Assembly: GCF_037392515.1 (NCBI RefSeq)
Contig: NC_090288.1
Location: forward strand, 61,055,673-61,119,672
Source: Haliotis asinina
Taxonomy: Eukaryota; Mollusca; Gastropoda; Lepetellida; Haliotidae
Reading direction: 5' to 3'
DNA: 64,000 bases
In this document: positions 10,830-23,473 of the stretch, in pieces
How positions within the stretch are numbered: the first letter of the stretch is position 1
How the letters are laid out: each line of letters opens with the position of its first letter
Notes under the pieces: generated by a model
Seen by the model: the letters and a program-made list of their open reading frames with translations, nothing else
Databases searched by the model: none
Told to the model about the DNA's origin: nothing
Position numbers and translations under genes: made by a program

Positions 10830-12100
10830 ATTCCAGTTCCAGTTCCGTGTATTCTTCTCTTATTCATGAAGACCAGTCCCCACCATTGTACCCCACGTTG
10901 TTTTAGGTGAGACACGACTGAAGGATCTTAACACACATAACAACATTCAACCTTCTCTGATTGAGAACCATCCACGTCAAGAATTGGTAAATCCGATCAC
11001 AGGCAAACTGTAGCGCAAATGTGGTTGTGCAGCGTAGAGAAAATGACCAGTCTTCATGTATGCGAGCGAAGCGAGGAAAGGTTGGCAACGCACTTCACTC
11101 GCTTCGGTTTAAAGAGTATTTTTCATGCCAGAATATAATCTCGCCACCATCAAACGTTCACTCCCATTTCCTCACTAGGTTGTGCTCGCCGATTTCCAAC
11201 CCCATATTTAATAATCACTCACGTGAAATATGTTTTATTCAACATTTGAAGCACCACTGGTATTCAGTTAGTTCTTCGCCTCCTTTACCCCTGCCAGCTT
11301 CCGGCTCAACGGAGTGAAGGAACAAGAATACGCAGAAATTATGAAGATATACCATATTGTCTAATTGTATCATGATTCTGTTGGATTGTATTTGTCATAA
11401 GTGTCGACGTTATTGTTAGGTCTTTTGTAACATTTATACCACAATAAACACACTTCTGGCGTAGTAGGCGTATGAAGCATGGGAGGTAACTCTTTATGTA
11501 TTCCATACGGAATAATAACCTGTTCCTTCACTGCTTTGAACCGGAAGCTGACAGGGGTAATGGAGGCGAAGAACGGTCTGATGTACCTCGAGTTGCGCTT
11601 AAAATGTTGAATAAAACATATTTCACGCGAGTAATTATTAAATATGGCGTTGGAAATCTGAGAGCACAACCTAGTGAGGAAATGAGAGTGTACGTTTGAT
11701 GGTGGCGAGATTTTATTTTGACATGAAAAATATTTTTTGAACCGAAGCGAGTGAAGTGCTTTGGCAACCTTTGCTCGCTTCGCTCGCATATATGAATACT
11801 GATCATATTCTCTACGCTGCGCAACCCCACTTGCGCTACAGTTTGCCTGTGATCCGATCACCTGACTATATTTTGAGTAAACTATATCAGACTCAAAAGT
11901 GACCACGCACTTCAGTTTATTATGTCCGTATGTTGTTGTAAGCATTTCGAGTAAATTATATACACATTTAAGCAGTTCCTTAAAATGTAGTTTACTCTAT
12001 CCGCACACACCGGGCATATGAATAAGACATATAAAGCGAGTTGTCTTGTTTACATTTCCAGTTCCAGCTCTGTTCAGCCTACTCTTATTCATGTAGACAG
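10830..12100. mobile_element. Foldback-like inverted repeat element
   Basis: Two inverted arms of roughly 300-340 bp, about 10985-11325 and 11510-11860, flank a spacer of about 185 bp. Matching landmarks are gatcacaggcaaactgtagc against gctacagtttgcctgtgatc, cctcactaggttgtgctc against gagcacaacctagtgagg, and tgaaatatgttttattcaac against its complement. Similar sequence with ttccagttccag and cttattcatg stands at both outer ends (about 10830-10875 and 12052-12100). The reading frames in the arms mirror each other and are not genes. Confidence 0.7.
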
Positions 12101-12116
12101 TTACAACTATTGCTCT

Positions 12117-12352
12117 GAAGGTCTGGGGTAGAAGAGGCCTTCAGCAACCCATGCTTGCCATGAAAGGCGACCATGCTTGTCGTAAGAGGCGACTAACGGG
12201 ATCGGGTGGTTTCCAATTACGCACATCGATGCTGTTGATTACTGAATTGTCTGGTCCACATTCGATTATTTACAGACCGCCGCCATATATCTGGAATATT
12301 TCTGAGTGCGGTGTCAACTCACTCATTCACTCACTCACTCAAACTAGTTTCG
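12117..12352 (+). repeat. SINE-like interspersed repeat (family B)
   Basis: Carries the family landmarks: cttcagcaacccatgcttgc, cgtaagaggcgactaacggg, gattatttacagaccgccgc and an (actc)n tail. Near full length for the 3' part. Related copies occur on both strands across the window. Confidence 0.85.
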
Positions 12353-12699
12353 TGTGAGGGCGGGCAATATGACATTAGAAACGGATTCGTGATTCGGGAC
12401 TGGGGATTCGAATCCTGATTCTGAAAAAGATATTCACATTCGGTATTAATTCCGAAAGCCTAATATGAAGAAAACGCAAACTTGATTTTCAAATATGGAA
12501 AGCTGCAGTTTAGTTGTTTATGATTTTAAGGTACCCAGGTTCACCAGGAGTACCTAGTACATTAGAACTAGTGAGATAATGTATACTAACACTGTTCGAC
12601 ATAATTTCGAATCTGAAAAATTTCTTGATGTTGTTGTTATGTTTGTTACAGGTGCACATCTTCTTCTTGTCTCTTACAACATTTAGGATTTGGGATTCG

Positions 12700-12832
12700 T
12701 ATGTATGTATGTATGTATGTATGTATGTATGTATGTATGTATGTATGTATGTATGTATGTATGTATGTATGTATGTATGTATGCATGCATGCATGCATGC
12801 ATGTATGTATGCATGTATGTACGTACGGTGAG
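12700..12832. repeat. Tetranucleotide microsatellite (GTAT)n with GCAT variants
   Basis: About 33 units of tatg/catg. The period gives open frames of alternating Cys-Met-Tyr-Val or Ile-His-Thr-Tyr that are not genes. Confidence 0.97.
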
Positions 12833-12844
12833 CATATCCGACCC

Positions 12845-13312
12845 CGTGTTACGAGAGTGTATTTTCTTGAAATGTGATTACTAATTAAGAGATAATTATT
12901 GTTTTGGTCACAATGTTTAAAAATTTGAGTGATTGTCGTCATTATGGGTCACATTTTGTATCATAAATGTTCAGTGCTTTTTGTACTTTGGCAGCAGGCT
13001 TTAGCGTTTTAGAGTTACGCTTGACCTACATAACCACTGCCTGACCGCTCGCAGTGTTACATTCAGTAAAGCTGTTTCCCAACCTCAAACAAAGACTTTG
13101 GTGAGTTGATATTATATTTGTGACAAAAGTACTTTATATTGGACCCAGTTGCATTGTACATGAAACCTCTATTGTGAATCTTTTGTTTGTTGCCTTTGGT
13201 TTTGTTCACATATGTTGAAAATTTCAGACTTCTTAGTGATATACTTTGCTGGTTCTGAGGGGATTTCTTATACCTTTTTCACGGCAGATTATTCACCGTA
13301 GCAACCGTCATA
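12845..13312 (+). mobile_element. Short non-autonomous DNA element (family C), copy 1
   Basis: Starts gtgttacgagagtgtatttt and ends near cacggcagattattcaccgt. Shares ataattatt, gtcacaatgttt, actttggtgagtt and tttgctggttctgaggggat with copies at 24430 and 63298 (inverted) and a deleted copy at 63838. Ends share only GTTACG, and one end is self-complementary. No coding capacity. Family unnamed. Confidence 0.6.
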
Positions 13313-13369
13313 AACTCATTCACAGTTAAGTCAGATGTTTACTAGAAATATTTCTGGGACGTATGGTAC

Positions 13370-15960
13370 AAATCAAACTGGTGAATCGGATCTGACAAAA
13401 TCTTTGTCGTTGATGCATCCATCACAAATGTCTATCGCTTGTCTTTCATGAAAGTGTTTGAAAGCTTTAGTTAGGCCTTCAATGGTGTAACCTTGATCAA
13501 ACGGCTTTTGAAATCTTTCAAAAAAGAGCTTGCTCCATTGTATCTCAAAGATTGTGAAATGTAAAGACCACATAACAATGGACTTGTTGGAATATTGCAA
13601 GACATGAAAGGAAAGTTGACTATTGAAATCATACCTCTTGCCATACACCCATTTTGTCACTCCGAATCTGTATACATAGATCTAGATATGAAACAGTTGA
13701 GGCAGTCTTACTTGTCTTCTTATTTCAAGTTCAGTGGGTAAATCAGTGGAAGGAAATTGGTCATTTGATGATTTTTGAAGGATGTCAAATCATCGTTAAA
13801 CCTAAATCTTAAGTTAAACGTCTGGGCCAAATTACCTTATTACCGAGATGAAATTCGATTCACACCCGTAAAGAAACAAATCCGCCAGGAGAAGCAAAAC
13901 TGTTACCCATGGGTATGCCCATTTCTTGTCGGCATTTTGCACATTGTTTTTGACAAAAAATGTCACAGCTTGATAGATTACTGTCAGATATCTACACCCA
14001 CTATCTCTAAACTTAAATCACTTTAAATTCAGCCACCGTTCTGCAGTTGAGTTGTGTCACGGACTTGATAAACGTATCTATATCTTCACGTGCTTTCCAC
14101 ATAAGATACTTTTGGCGCAATAATTAACTGTAGGTTAATAACATGTGCAAGAAATGATAAAATATGTTAAAAATATGCGTGGTGTAAGACTGGATATGAA
14201 ACAGTGCTTTATACAAAAATATTCAAGGAAATGTAGAATGTATAGATTCTACTCAAATAATCTCTGATAACAATTTCTGATTCTGATTGTGTAAGTGAGG
14301 TACTGTAGCAACTGAATATTCTGAGCGAATACTGTTCAATTCAACATGGGATGTCAATGTCAACCTTTAAAAAAAATGTGTCTTCCCTTTAGATGGAAAC
14401 GGTAAACAGTGCGTAAAATGGTATTTTTGTAAATTGTACAATTTGTTGCGGAATGGATGTAATCCCTTGATATTTTCTAGTCTTTTTCCGGTACTTATGA
14501 CCCACTATCTTTCTAAGTTTGCGTTTAATTGAATGCCAAGAACTTCAGTGACCATGATGCCAGTCTAGGTCAACATCTTCACAGATTTAAAAAACACTCT
14601 TTCCAACCATTGAACCGAGTGACATCGCTTTAGTTTTATCTAAATACATTTTTAATCATGAATACTAATAGAACCTTTCCAAAGTGTTTAGCTCAGCTCT
14701 TATACTTTCTGAGCCAATCTTTAGATTTTGTTTCCAGGATAATGTCAACTATTAATCTTATGCTACTTGTTTCATAAAAAGCTGTGTATCGTCGGCGTAC
14801 TGCCCTAATTTGTGCTCTGTATGTTATGAATAAATGCCATTAATCGTTGTATTGTCTCTAATCATTGTTGCCACGTATCCTGCAACAAAAAGAAATAAAT
14901 ATGGAGAGACTGGATCCCCCTGTCCTCAGGATCTACCATTGTCAATGAATGAAGAAAGGTGGTCATTTTGTATGACACAAGAAGTTGCATTACAAGTCAC
15001 AACATATATCCACTTAATCATGTAAGGGCCAAAGCGAAATATTTCCAAAACTATAAGAATGGCTAATTGTGATACAGATATAAAATCTATAGAAAGTAGC
15101 ATATCTTTCTTATCCTTAGATTTTGTTTCCAGGATAATGTCATCTATTAATCTTATGCTACCTGTTTGAGAATAAATGCTGTCTGGAATAAATCCTGTTT
15201 GATTTTCGTGTATCAAAAAGTCTTAATTCTCTTGGTAATACATGTGCTAATAATCTTGTATAACAATTTAAAAGAGTGATAGGTGACCAGTTTTATTACA
15301 GGTTCTATCTTTGGTTCCTTCAGGCAAGCATGTTATAATTCCTCTGTTAATGTTCAAACTCAAACAGCCATTATTAAATGATTCGCTAATAAGCCTGTGC
15401 ACCCAAATATTTAATTGTTTTCAAAAGAAACCGTGAAAATTCAATAGGAAAGCCGTCTAGCTTTAGGATTTGGGTGTTTTTAGTCCTTTTACATGAGCTT
15501 TTGAGACCTCACTCAATGTATTTTGTTTTTCAAGATCAACTCTTCTTTCTTTATGTAGAGAATGGACAGAAACTTTAAAAAGGAAATTCTGAATTTTCTC
15601 TCCTGAAGCTCTGTCATTTGGGGGATACAATGTTTATAAAATATTCTTTGTTCTTCTAAGATTCTTTTACCATCTAATATATTTTCCCCTTATCGTGTAT
15701 TAGTTGATTGATCAGCTTGCCTGTGTAATTTCGGTTTGACAGAAATATTTTGTAGGCCTTTTATCCTCCTCGTACCACTTTATTCTGTTCCTTATTTGAT
15801 TTTCTTTAGTTCTCCCGTTTTTCAATTTCTTCTTGACGTTTTTGTAAGTTCCTTTAAATTTTCTTCCTAATTGTTTTGAAAATGTTCCCTACTTTCGCTT
15901 TCAACTTCATAGGTACTTTGTTCCAACTGTTCAACATTTTTACACCGGTTTTTCTTTAAA
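13370..15960 (-). mobile_element. Decayed LINE relic (L1/Tx1-like reverse transcriptase)
   Basis: On the minus strand, fragments of one reverse transcriptase can be read around 14860-15220: IHENQTGFIPD, then RLIDDIILETKSK, LLSIDF, FRFGPYMIKWIYV and, past a stop, QGDPVSPYLFL. The GxRQGDPxSPYLF form is typical of the L1/Tx1 branch rather than of the I-like elements at 788 and 30426. Flanking sequence with the same composition extends roughly to the stated ends, but only the central part is firmly assigned. There are many stops and frame changes, so it is old. Confidence 0.55.
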
Positions 15961-18125
15961 TATTGAAGACATGGATATCGATTGACCTCTCACTTTTATA
16001 AGAACCGTTTCCATAAACAGATTGGAGTGAGCGCAACATTAAACCAAAGAGCCAGGAAACGATAACCAATAACCTTGTTGCCAGTCATATACAAACTGTT
16101 TGATACTTAGCAACACTCAGATTTCAAAATGGATCATGCACACCAGTATAGTCCGTGTGGGTTCAAATGAGAACGATAAATGATCAAATATCTCGAAATA
16201 GGGATAAGTGCACAAAACATAAATAAGACACATGGTCCGGAAACCTGTGCATTCAGCAGGATCTGAAATCTAATGTTTCTTGATCGACAGTGGAAAAGGT
16301 TCTTTAAGAAATCATCATGTAATATTGTGTAAGGCTATGTGTCTTATTTATTATCCCCCGTAACACGTTTTGCATGGGGTATTAAAATGCACCCCGTCCG
16401 TCCGTGCACATTTATCTTTTCCGGAGCAGAAATCTAAAACCGTTCATTACTTCTACACCAAACTTGACACATTGATTGATCTAGTAGTGTACTGGTGCCT
16501 TTTGATAGTTTTGGAATTCTGAATTAAATAATGCTTGCCTTTCCATGGCAACAAGTTTGACTTTGTAGACGGTTCTACTCCGATATTTTAAAGGGTGGTT
16601 CTGTTGGATATAGTCAGACAGAACATCATCTGTCTGTAGGGACTGTCCACTTGTTGCGTTTACTCCGCACATAACTGGAAACTGGGAACTGAGAAATGAA
16701 TATTAATGTTCAGCTGGTTCGAGATTCAAGTCATTGTGAATTATGTCCAACAAACTTGTACATCCACACAACTTGATAAATTAGCGGTAGAGTAGTTCTG
16801 TAAACTGTAAATGGGGATGTCACAAGTTGAGTTGTGCAATATTTACCACTTATATGTTCTACCACAAACATCCGACAGAGTGTTCGTTAATTAATGTTTG
16901 AAGGAACAGTGCTGTTTTTGTGGGATTAATTAATAACATGATTAATATTTGGTACTTTTCATCATCTGTGAGCCCTTCTCGGAACGTATTCAGACAGCTT
17001 ACATTTTCACATGTCAAGAATAGGGCGTTCAGAAGGACTATCGTTTGAACATGTTAGAACAATGGAGAAAAGCGCCAGTTTCACATGAAATACTAGTAGT
17101 GGTATATAATAATTTTTATTTCAACTTGGAGTACCTCAAAACACTGCAAGGTCCTGGTCGGGTTTGGTCTACAGCAACATATGTTCGTAGTAAGAGACAA
17201 CTGACAAGGTAGTGTGGTTGGGCTTCTTGACCTGCATGTTTCTTAATCTGAGCAAGTTTAATATTGTTATGTTGACATTCTGTGTCACCCCAAACTGGTT
17301 TGGTTACAGTAGTGAGAAATGGTTCACTTGAATAAAAACTGGTTAAACAACTGGAACTGGAATTTTTGAACGACTCATTGAGTGGCGTTTTAGAAGTTAG
17401 AAGTCAGATATATATGTCAGCATATGCGGATAAAACTTAAGTCAAGACGTTTCGATACAGGTTCTTGAATCGTTTTCCTGTCAATTTTGAGTAAACATTA
17501 CAGCTCAGTGTGCATGTGATGCAAACGGATTATGTTTTATTCATATACCTGGTGTATGCGGCAAAAAAAACCGTTCACGTAAATCGCCATAAGCCTTACA
17601 TACAAACAAGAAGTCGGCTTCAGCATACTTCTGTTTAGAAACATCACAAAATATTTCTTTTCTTGGCACAGTTGATTAGAGCTATATGCTTAATATGATG
17701 CTCTTGATATATTTTAACATTTCCCAATTTTGAAGCCCAACTACATTTCCCATGACTCATATATAACATTACTAATATTTCTTGGGTAATATTGGTATGA
17801 ATAACAGTTCATACCAATACTGTATGCACCGCTTGTAGTCAGAGATATGTGGTTTGCTGTTGACGTTTTCACACCAATATTTACATGCTTGCACATGAAC
17901 TCTGTCAATAAAACTGCTAATCGTACATCCAGAATCAATGTCTAGTCCCCATGTTTAAGAACCATTCAATGAACTTGACATCACTTTACCATCAAAAACC
18001 TGTAAGATAACGTCATATGATAATTGTCTAAGTTTCGAAAGACATTTTCAAACGCCAAATAATTCTTTTCTAGAGTGAAACGATGAACTATTGGCTAATT
18101 CCTAGAAAACAATATCCTGGTACTT
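15961..18125. other. Mostly no recognised feature; one interspersed repeat near 16340-16560
   Basis: The part at about 16340-16560 (cccccgtaacacg, ccccgtccgtccgtgcac, ttttccggagcagaaatcta) matches a motif set I recall from interspersed repeats of several molluscs. The rest is AT-rich with no supported gene. Confidence 0.5.
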
Positions 18126-18129
18126 ATTC

Positions 18130-18470
18130 TACGATCCCCTACTTTTGCAGCTTTTATTGGCTTTAAAAAAGACCATGATTGTATTGACGGGTCTTTGCTG
18201 TAGGAGCAACTAAGATCTCTAGGTGTGAATGGCAATATGTATAAAGCTATTTTATCACTTTATAAAAATGTCAAATGCGCTGTGGATATTCATGAGCAAT
18301 ACTTCCTGCTTCTATGTTCAGTGTGTTTTAAAACAAGGTCGTTTACTGTCACCAGTTATGTTATGATTTTTTACAGCATTTATAGTTATGTAACTGTAGT
18401 TCTGGAAACAGTGGGTTTCCACTGCTGGATGAAATGTATAAAGTTAATGACTTTTTAATTGTTTTTTTTT
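18130..18470 (+). mobile_element. Small LINE reverse-transcriptase fragment
   Basis: The frame from 18225 reads VNGNMYKAILSLYKNVKCAV, preceded in other frames by a CIDGSLL-like block and followed by LKQGRLLSPVMF. This is the palm region of a LINE reverse transcriptase (pattern: LLW.KL..LGI.G.M..AI.SLY.NV, then GLKQGC.LSP). It is broken by frame changes and isolated. Confidence 0.5.
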
Positions 18471-19317
18471 TAAATCAGCACTGTTCCAATATAAACAGGT
18501 TTCTGTGCATTGTTCTCAGTGGCTGTTTATTCGGGCTCGGCCACGCCCCTATTTACCATTTTCGGTTCCTTGCGCATCTGATGGTGGTTCAGATGGTATA
18601 TGGCTCGACAGCATTTACTGTTGTCTTCGTAAGACAGGGGAAACAAACCTATCTACACCAGATGAAATAGCATTTTCGTCCCAGTAATCCACGTCTGAAT
18701 GCATAATAAAACATGAGATTAATTTTCCACACAAATGCTGAAGCGCATAACGCTAGTCGTCTTCAAATGATTATAGCTTCCAGAGCTGAAAATCAATGTC
18801 AAGTGAGACAAATTCATCCCCTGAACGTTCCCTGTGATAATACAGGTGTATACGCATGACAGTGTTTAACATGTGTTTCAGTTGTATTGGTGGTTCAATT
18901 GACTTGTGACGTCAAGTTTATACAATAAGATACCCTCTATTCACAGCTGAATCAAATGCTGGGTATCGGATTCAAGTAACATGTGATGAATAAATATAGA
19001 CTCAACAAAAGACAATTCTACACAATCCACAAATCTCCACATTTTATTCAGGCATTGGATTTATCTGCAAGGAAACAAGTGTATCGAATTACACATTTAA
19101 ATAAACAGCCATGATTATCTTATTGTTAACAAAGCATCAATACAAACACAGCCGAAGTTGCTACCATTAGCATCTAATCTACCCTATATAATCTTACGAC
19201 TTACTACCATTTTCATGAATATAAGCATGGGTATAGATGAATACGTTGTCGTTGTCGTCCAAAAGCATTATATCTCCAGAGTTATACTGAAGTGTCAGTT
19301 GGTTCCAATTCAAGGTA
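18471..19317. other. No recognised feature
   Basis: AT-rich sequence with short frames only. Nothing supported. Confidence 0.5.
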
Positions 19318-19622
19318 ATGACAAGCCCCACAGCAACCTGACGTAAGGACCCGTGAAGGTCCCGGGGTAGAATAGGCCTTCAGCAACCCATGCTTGCCAT
19401 AAAAGGCGACTCAGCTTGTCGTAAGAGGCGACTAACGGGATCGGGTGGTCAGGCTCGCTGACTTGGTTGACGCATGTCATCGGTTCCCAATTGCGCAGAT
19501 CGATGCTCATGTTGTTGATCACTGGATTGTCTGGTCCAGACTCGATTATTTACAGACCGCCGCCATATAGCTGTAATATTGCTGAGTGCGGCGTAAAACT
19601 CAACTCACTCACTCACTCACCC
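19318..19622 (+). repeat. SINE-like interspersed repeat (family B), nearly complete
   Basis: Begins near gacaagccccacagcaacct, passes through gtcccggggtagaataggcc, cgtaagaggcgactaacggg, gcgagcctgacc in complement form and cgattatttacagaccgccg, and ends in (actc)n. It is the best-preserved copy in the window and serves here as reference for the family. Confidence 0.9.
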
Positions 19623-20014
19623 CTGACGTAAGACAAACACCTACAATCAGGAGTTCAAAATTCTGTTTCTTGGTGTATGCAGGAACGTTATTACATTCCA
19701 AAGACACGTGTGCCCATCTGACATGCTGTCATATGATGGCGATAATGACGGTAGCGATATACCAACCACACTTTTTATCGAATAATCTCTCACAATACAT
19801 ACTAACTGTCACACCAAATGTGAGATTTTAATGTAACTGCGCCTTATATACATCATTACCGTAAGTTTGGTGTTGGGCACATGGGGGTTCATTCAGGCCG
19901 TGACTGTGCTGGCAACGACAGGAGCGGTAGTTTGCGACAATGCAGCCTCATGCTCGAGATGCTGGAATACGTCAAAGATGAAAACATCCATCAAAATCAA
20001 CTTTCCTTCATTCT

Positions 20015-23000
20015 TTATTCCAATGCAATTGACGTGCTAAGAGTCTGAAGAGACACAGAAAGTGTACTTTGAAGCCTTTTCGTGGCACGTCTAAGGTTTG
20101 TAACATATTTGATATTCTGTTTAGCTTCAAAATGCATCGTTATATTTTCAGAGGAAATGTGTTGTAAACAGGTAAGGTACATGCTCTCTGTACCGATCCC
20201 ATGGGTTAATTCAAATTTGGTGTAGCAGCCCCCAAATGAAGAAAGTGCGTGTACAGCATACTCAGTATTAGGGACGACATTCCAGTATATTTGCCCTTCG
20301 TACTTTTTTAAGGTGCCTCACTGATTCAAAAACACCAGGTAGGGAAAGTGTCACTTTTAATTATATCTGTGACATTAATAACATTTGTAATATTCTGTCA
20401 TTATCTGGCACGTGTCGTGTAACAGTCAAAATCTGATGCGTCATTTCCAAACAGATAAGGTATCATTAAACATTGATATCATTTGTAATGAAACAGGCTT
20501 TAATATGAGTATATGACTGACAGCTTTAAGTGTCTACTGGCTGAAAGGCTGTGCTATGCTCATTCCCCTCTACCTCTGGTCTGTCTGTTTTACATATTCT
20601 CTTAGACATTTTACTGCATGTTATATCAAAGTGAACTAAATCTAAATTGAATCTCCTTGCCCGCCCTTACCCTAATCAGCATCTTATCGAAGCCATGAAC
20701 CTGATCGTCTTCAATTTCTGCAACAAAACAAAATGAGTCTGTTGAGAAAAAGGACGCCCCACGTCATATTCAAGATAGTCAGTGTGTTTATCCAGAAGAG
20801 CGGGTAGCGTTGCTGAGAATAACAAAGGAGCCTCATGGGAGTGATGGATGCAGTAAACTGAAGGCCGAAGGCTGAATAGGCTCCTATTGGTATCAAGAGA
20901 CGTCAGATGTTGTTAGACCATGACAAACTTGTGGTAGATAATTAGGAGTCCAGTGTGTACAGTCGTTGTCGATTAAAAGGAAACGATACTCAAGGCTCAC
21001 CTCTCCGGGTAGCATACCCGAAACACTCTTTCAAATTGCTTTGAGTGTGACATTTAATGTGGATATGGAGCTAGAGAAATTGACTTACTGTTTGTATTTG
21101 TTTATTATGTATTATATACCCACGTGACATGAGGTCAAGGACGGCTGCGTAGCCCTTCTGGTCGATGTACTGGGTGAGAGTATTGTGCTCAGCAGCGTAC
21201 AGGATCTCCAAGAACACCCGCATGTCGGCGTGTGAGAGATTCTCCTCAATCTTGTGTGCAAGGTGAAGTTCTCTCAGAAAGGTAAACAGGGTGGAACCAG
21301 CCCTTCGCTTCTGATCAAAGAAACAATATTCTATTTTTAGGAATATTTCAGCGAAATAGTTAAGTTCATCTACTGATACACAGTGGAGTTTGGTTGGTAC
21401 GAATGAATGACCACAATATATGAACACCCCAGCACCAGATGTGTATTTAACATCAGTCAGGACCTGTGGAGATCCCGTTTACAACGGGTGTTCCGCAAAT
21501 CATGCTTCTCGTAAGAGTATGTAGTCGAGGTCGTTGACGTGGGAGACACATGTCATCGTATCCCATATGAGCAGATTAATGCTCATGATGTAACTCACTG
21601 GATTGTCTTTTCAGATTTGATTCAGTTCACAATAAATCATGTAGCTAGAAATTGCTCCCTCCCTCCCTGCCCCCCTCTCTCTGTATGTATGTAGCTGTCC
21701 TTCTTCGTTATCACTTACTTATATGTATTTCTTGTTGACTGATTAATACAATAATACTGAAGTTTGGCCAAATCTACTCACGACAACTACCGTTGAGCCT
21801 GAGCCTGAGCCTTGCTGTAGATGCTGAAACAGAACCGTATATATATGTATTGGGTTAGGTGGCTGCCTTCGTGCGCTAACGGTTGGGTAGCTATCGTTGG
21901 GAACGTGTGTTCGAATCCTGGATGGGACTTAACCCAACACAAGTAGTAGAATCTGTACTATACTCAGAAAGTGTTATCCCATATGTATTGCATTCAGTAT
22001 TTCAATATGCGCCGTCTTTGGACTTTAATCAGGTCTTGCTGAGTGCGGCCTTAAACAACAGAGCAAACTTTAAAGAAGCGTTCGGTACTTACAGCCTCAA
22101 GGTAACCCTCAAAGTGAGGAATGTCGTCTTCGTCCAAATCTGAAGATACATAAATTATGTGCCCATATCTACTTCATGTGCTATTTGATTCATAGAAATA
22201 CATTTTGTCAAACATATCAAGGAGTCAGTTTCTGGTAAAAATTACAAATAACTACATCAGGGTTATGTAACCAATAACGGCTTATTTTACTGGCGTGAAC
22301 CAATTTCCACGAAAACAATAATATGGTTTAACAGATTCATATATGATTCATTTTCTCATGCTGACAAACACTACACCGTCAAACATGAGTAAATAGGCTC
22401 AACCGTGTGTGTGTAATTAATGCTTTGTGTCCATCTAAGAAATCGTGTGTGTTTCACGGTGTGGGTTTGTGTGTGTATTTAGTATATTATGTCCATCTAA
22501 AACGTTTGTGTGTATATGAGTGCGTGCTTGGGTGTATTTAGTGTTTGGGGTCTATTCTAAGAAAGTGTGTGTGTATCTGTGTGTGTGCGTGTAGTGTTTT
22601 GTATCCATCTAAGAAACTGTGTGTGTGTTTATGTACCTCTGTGTGTGCTTGTATGCACATTATTGTTTGGACTTAATATGTGTGTAATTAGGGTTCAGCT
22701 GAAATACTGTGTATGTAATTAGTTATTTCTATCCACCCGAATCTCGTGTGTGTAATAAGCGACCTATGTCTGCTTGAGGCATTTTCTGTGAGTTAATGGT
22801 GAGGTGTTTCATGTTGACGTGCACAGATACATACGATCGATGAGGCGAATGATATTAGCGAAAGTCTGGGCTGAGATGAAGGTTGTGAGGGAGGCGCTGC
22901 CCTGCTCGGCAGCCTGGATCAGCTTGTGGTAAAGGTCCTTTTCAGCAGCATTCATATGGGCAAACTCGTGGCTCTTCCGAATATCCTTCAGATAGTCGGC

Positions 23001-23087
23001 GAATTTCTTGGGATCTGTGTAGTCGTGATGACTGTTGGCCATGACGGCCGTCACTGTTACTATGGCAACAACTAGAAGTTTCATCAT
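20015..23087 (-). CDS. Two-module secreted helical protein, 187 residues, five coding exons
   Basis: Coding exons on the minus strand: 23087-22835, 22139-22093, 21310-21124, 20717-20671 and 20044-20015. All have AG/GT borders, and the frame stays open to a TAA. Exon 1 gives a signal peptide (MMKLLVVAIVTVTAVMANS) and a helical module ending AAEKDLYHKLIQAAEQG then FANIIRLID. Exon 3 gives a second module (MRVFLEILYAAEHNTLTQYI, then AAVLDLMS). Each module exon ends in phase 1 and is followed by a 47-nt exon: LDEDDIPHFEGYLEA and IEDDQVHGFDKMLIR. Exon 5 adds TLSTSIALE. The modules align with the protein at 41883 through an A(A/T)AE core and the same intron phases. No cysteines lie in the mature part. 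KRR opens module 2 and might be a processing site. AATAAA overlaps the stop (20019-20014). Function unknown; family not recognised. The last exon is the least certain. Confidence 0.72.
21455..22060 (+). repeat. Two old SINE-family fragments in introns of the two-module gene
   Basis: Around 21455-21650 a diverged family B copy can be recognised (cttctcgtaagag, gacacatgtcatcg, cactggattgtc). Around 21857-22050 a tRNA-derived SINE fragment shows a B-box-like gtgttcgaatcc. Both are antisense to the host gene. Confidence 0.5.
22385..22795. repeat. Degenerate GT-rich tandem repeat in intron 1 of the two-module gene
   Basis: Five or six irregular units with gtgtgtgt, a ttagt/ttatgt block and gtccatctaagaaa, period about 60-90 bp. 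Ends about 40 bp from the exon 1 donor. Confidence 0.7.
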
Positions 23088-23473
23088 GCTGAAACAGGAC
23101 ATACGTTCTTACAGATCATGCGAAGCCTGATTTAGTATTGCATAGTAATGACTGTACTGTGGTGAAATTCAGGCTGGAGACCGGGTTCGAATCCAGAGGT
23201 TCTAAACTCAGTTAGTCCAGAGCCGTTTGTGGTGGGAACATGTATCAAGCCTCATCAATGAAAGACGGAATCTCTGATTCTTAGTTTCTATTGTTAAATA
23301 AAGCAACTATTCACCTTAAAACGAAATGTGTTAAAATAAAAATCATTATACAAATAGTGCATTCATTTCGTGGTTTTATATTTCATAGACAGCTGGATGA
23401 ACTATACAATCCATTTATAAAACAAACAGAGAATCCAGTTAGCGTTTTTCAAGTGAGAAAATCAAAACAGTAC

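Noticed and set aside
11370-11945. 191-codon minus-strand frame
   Set aside because: Lies in the arm of the foldback repeat, and a mirrored frame exists in the other arm. Not a gene.
12510-12942. Overlapping frames of repeated Cys-Met-Tyr-Val and Ile-His-Thr-Tyr
   Set aside because: Products of the tetranucleotide microsatellite, open in several frames and on both strands.
18225-18458. Possible host exon with MNGNMYKAILSLYKN
   Set aside because: Fits a LINE reverse-transcriptase palm fragment better than a host gene.
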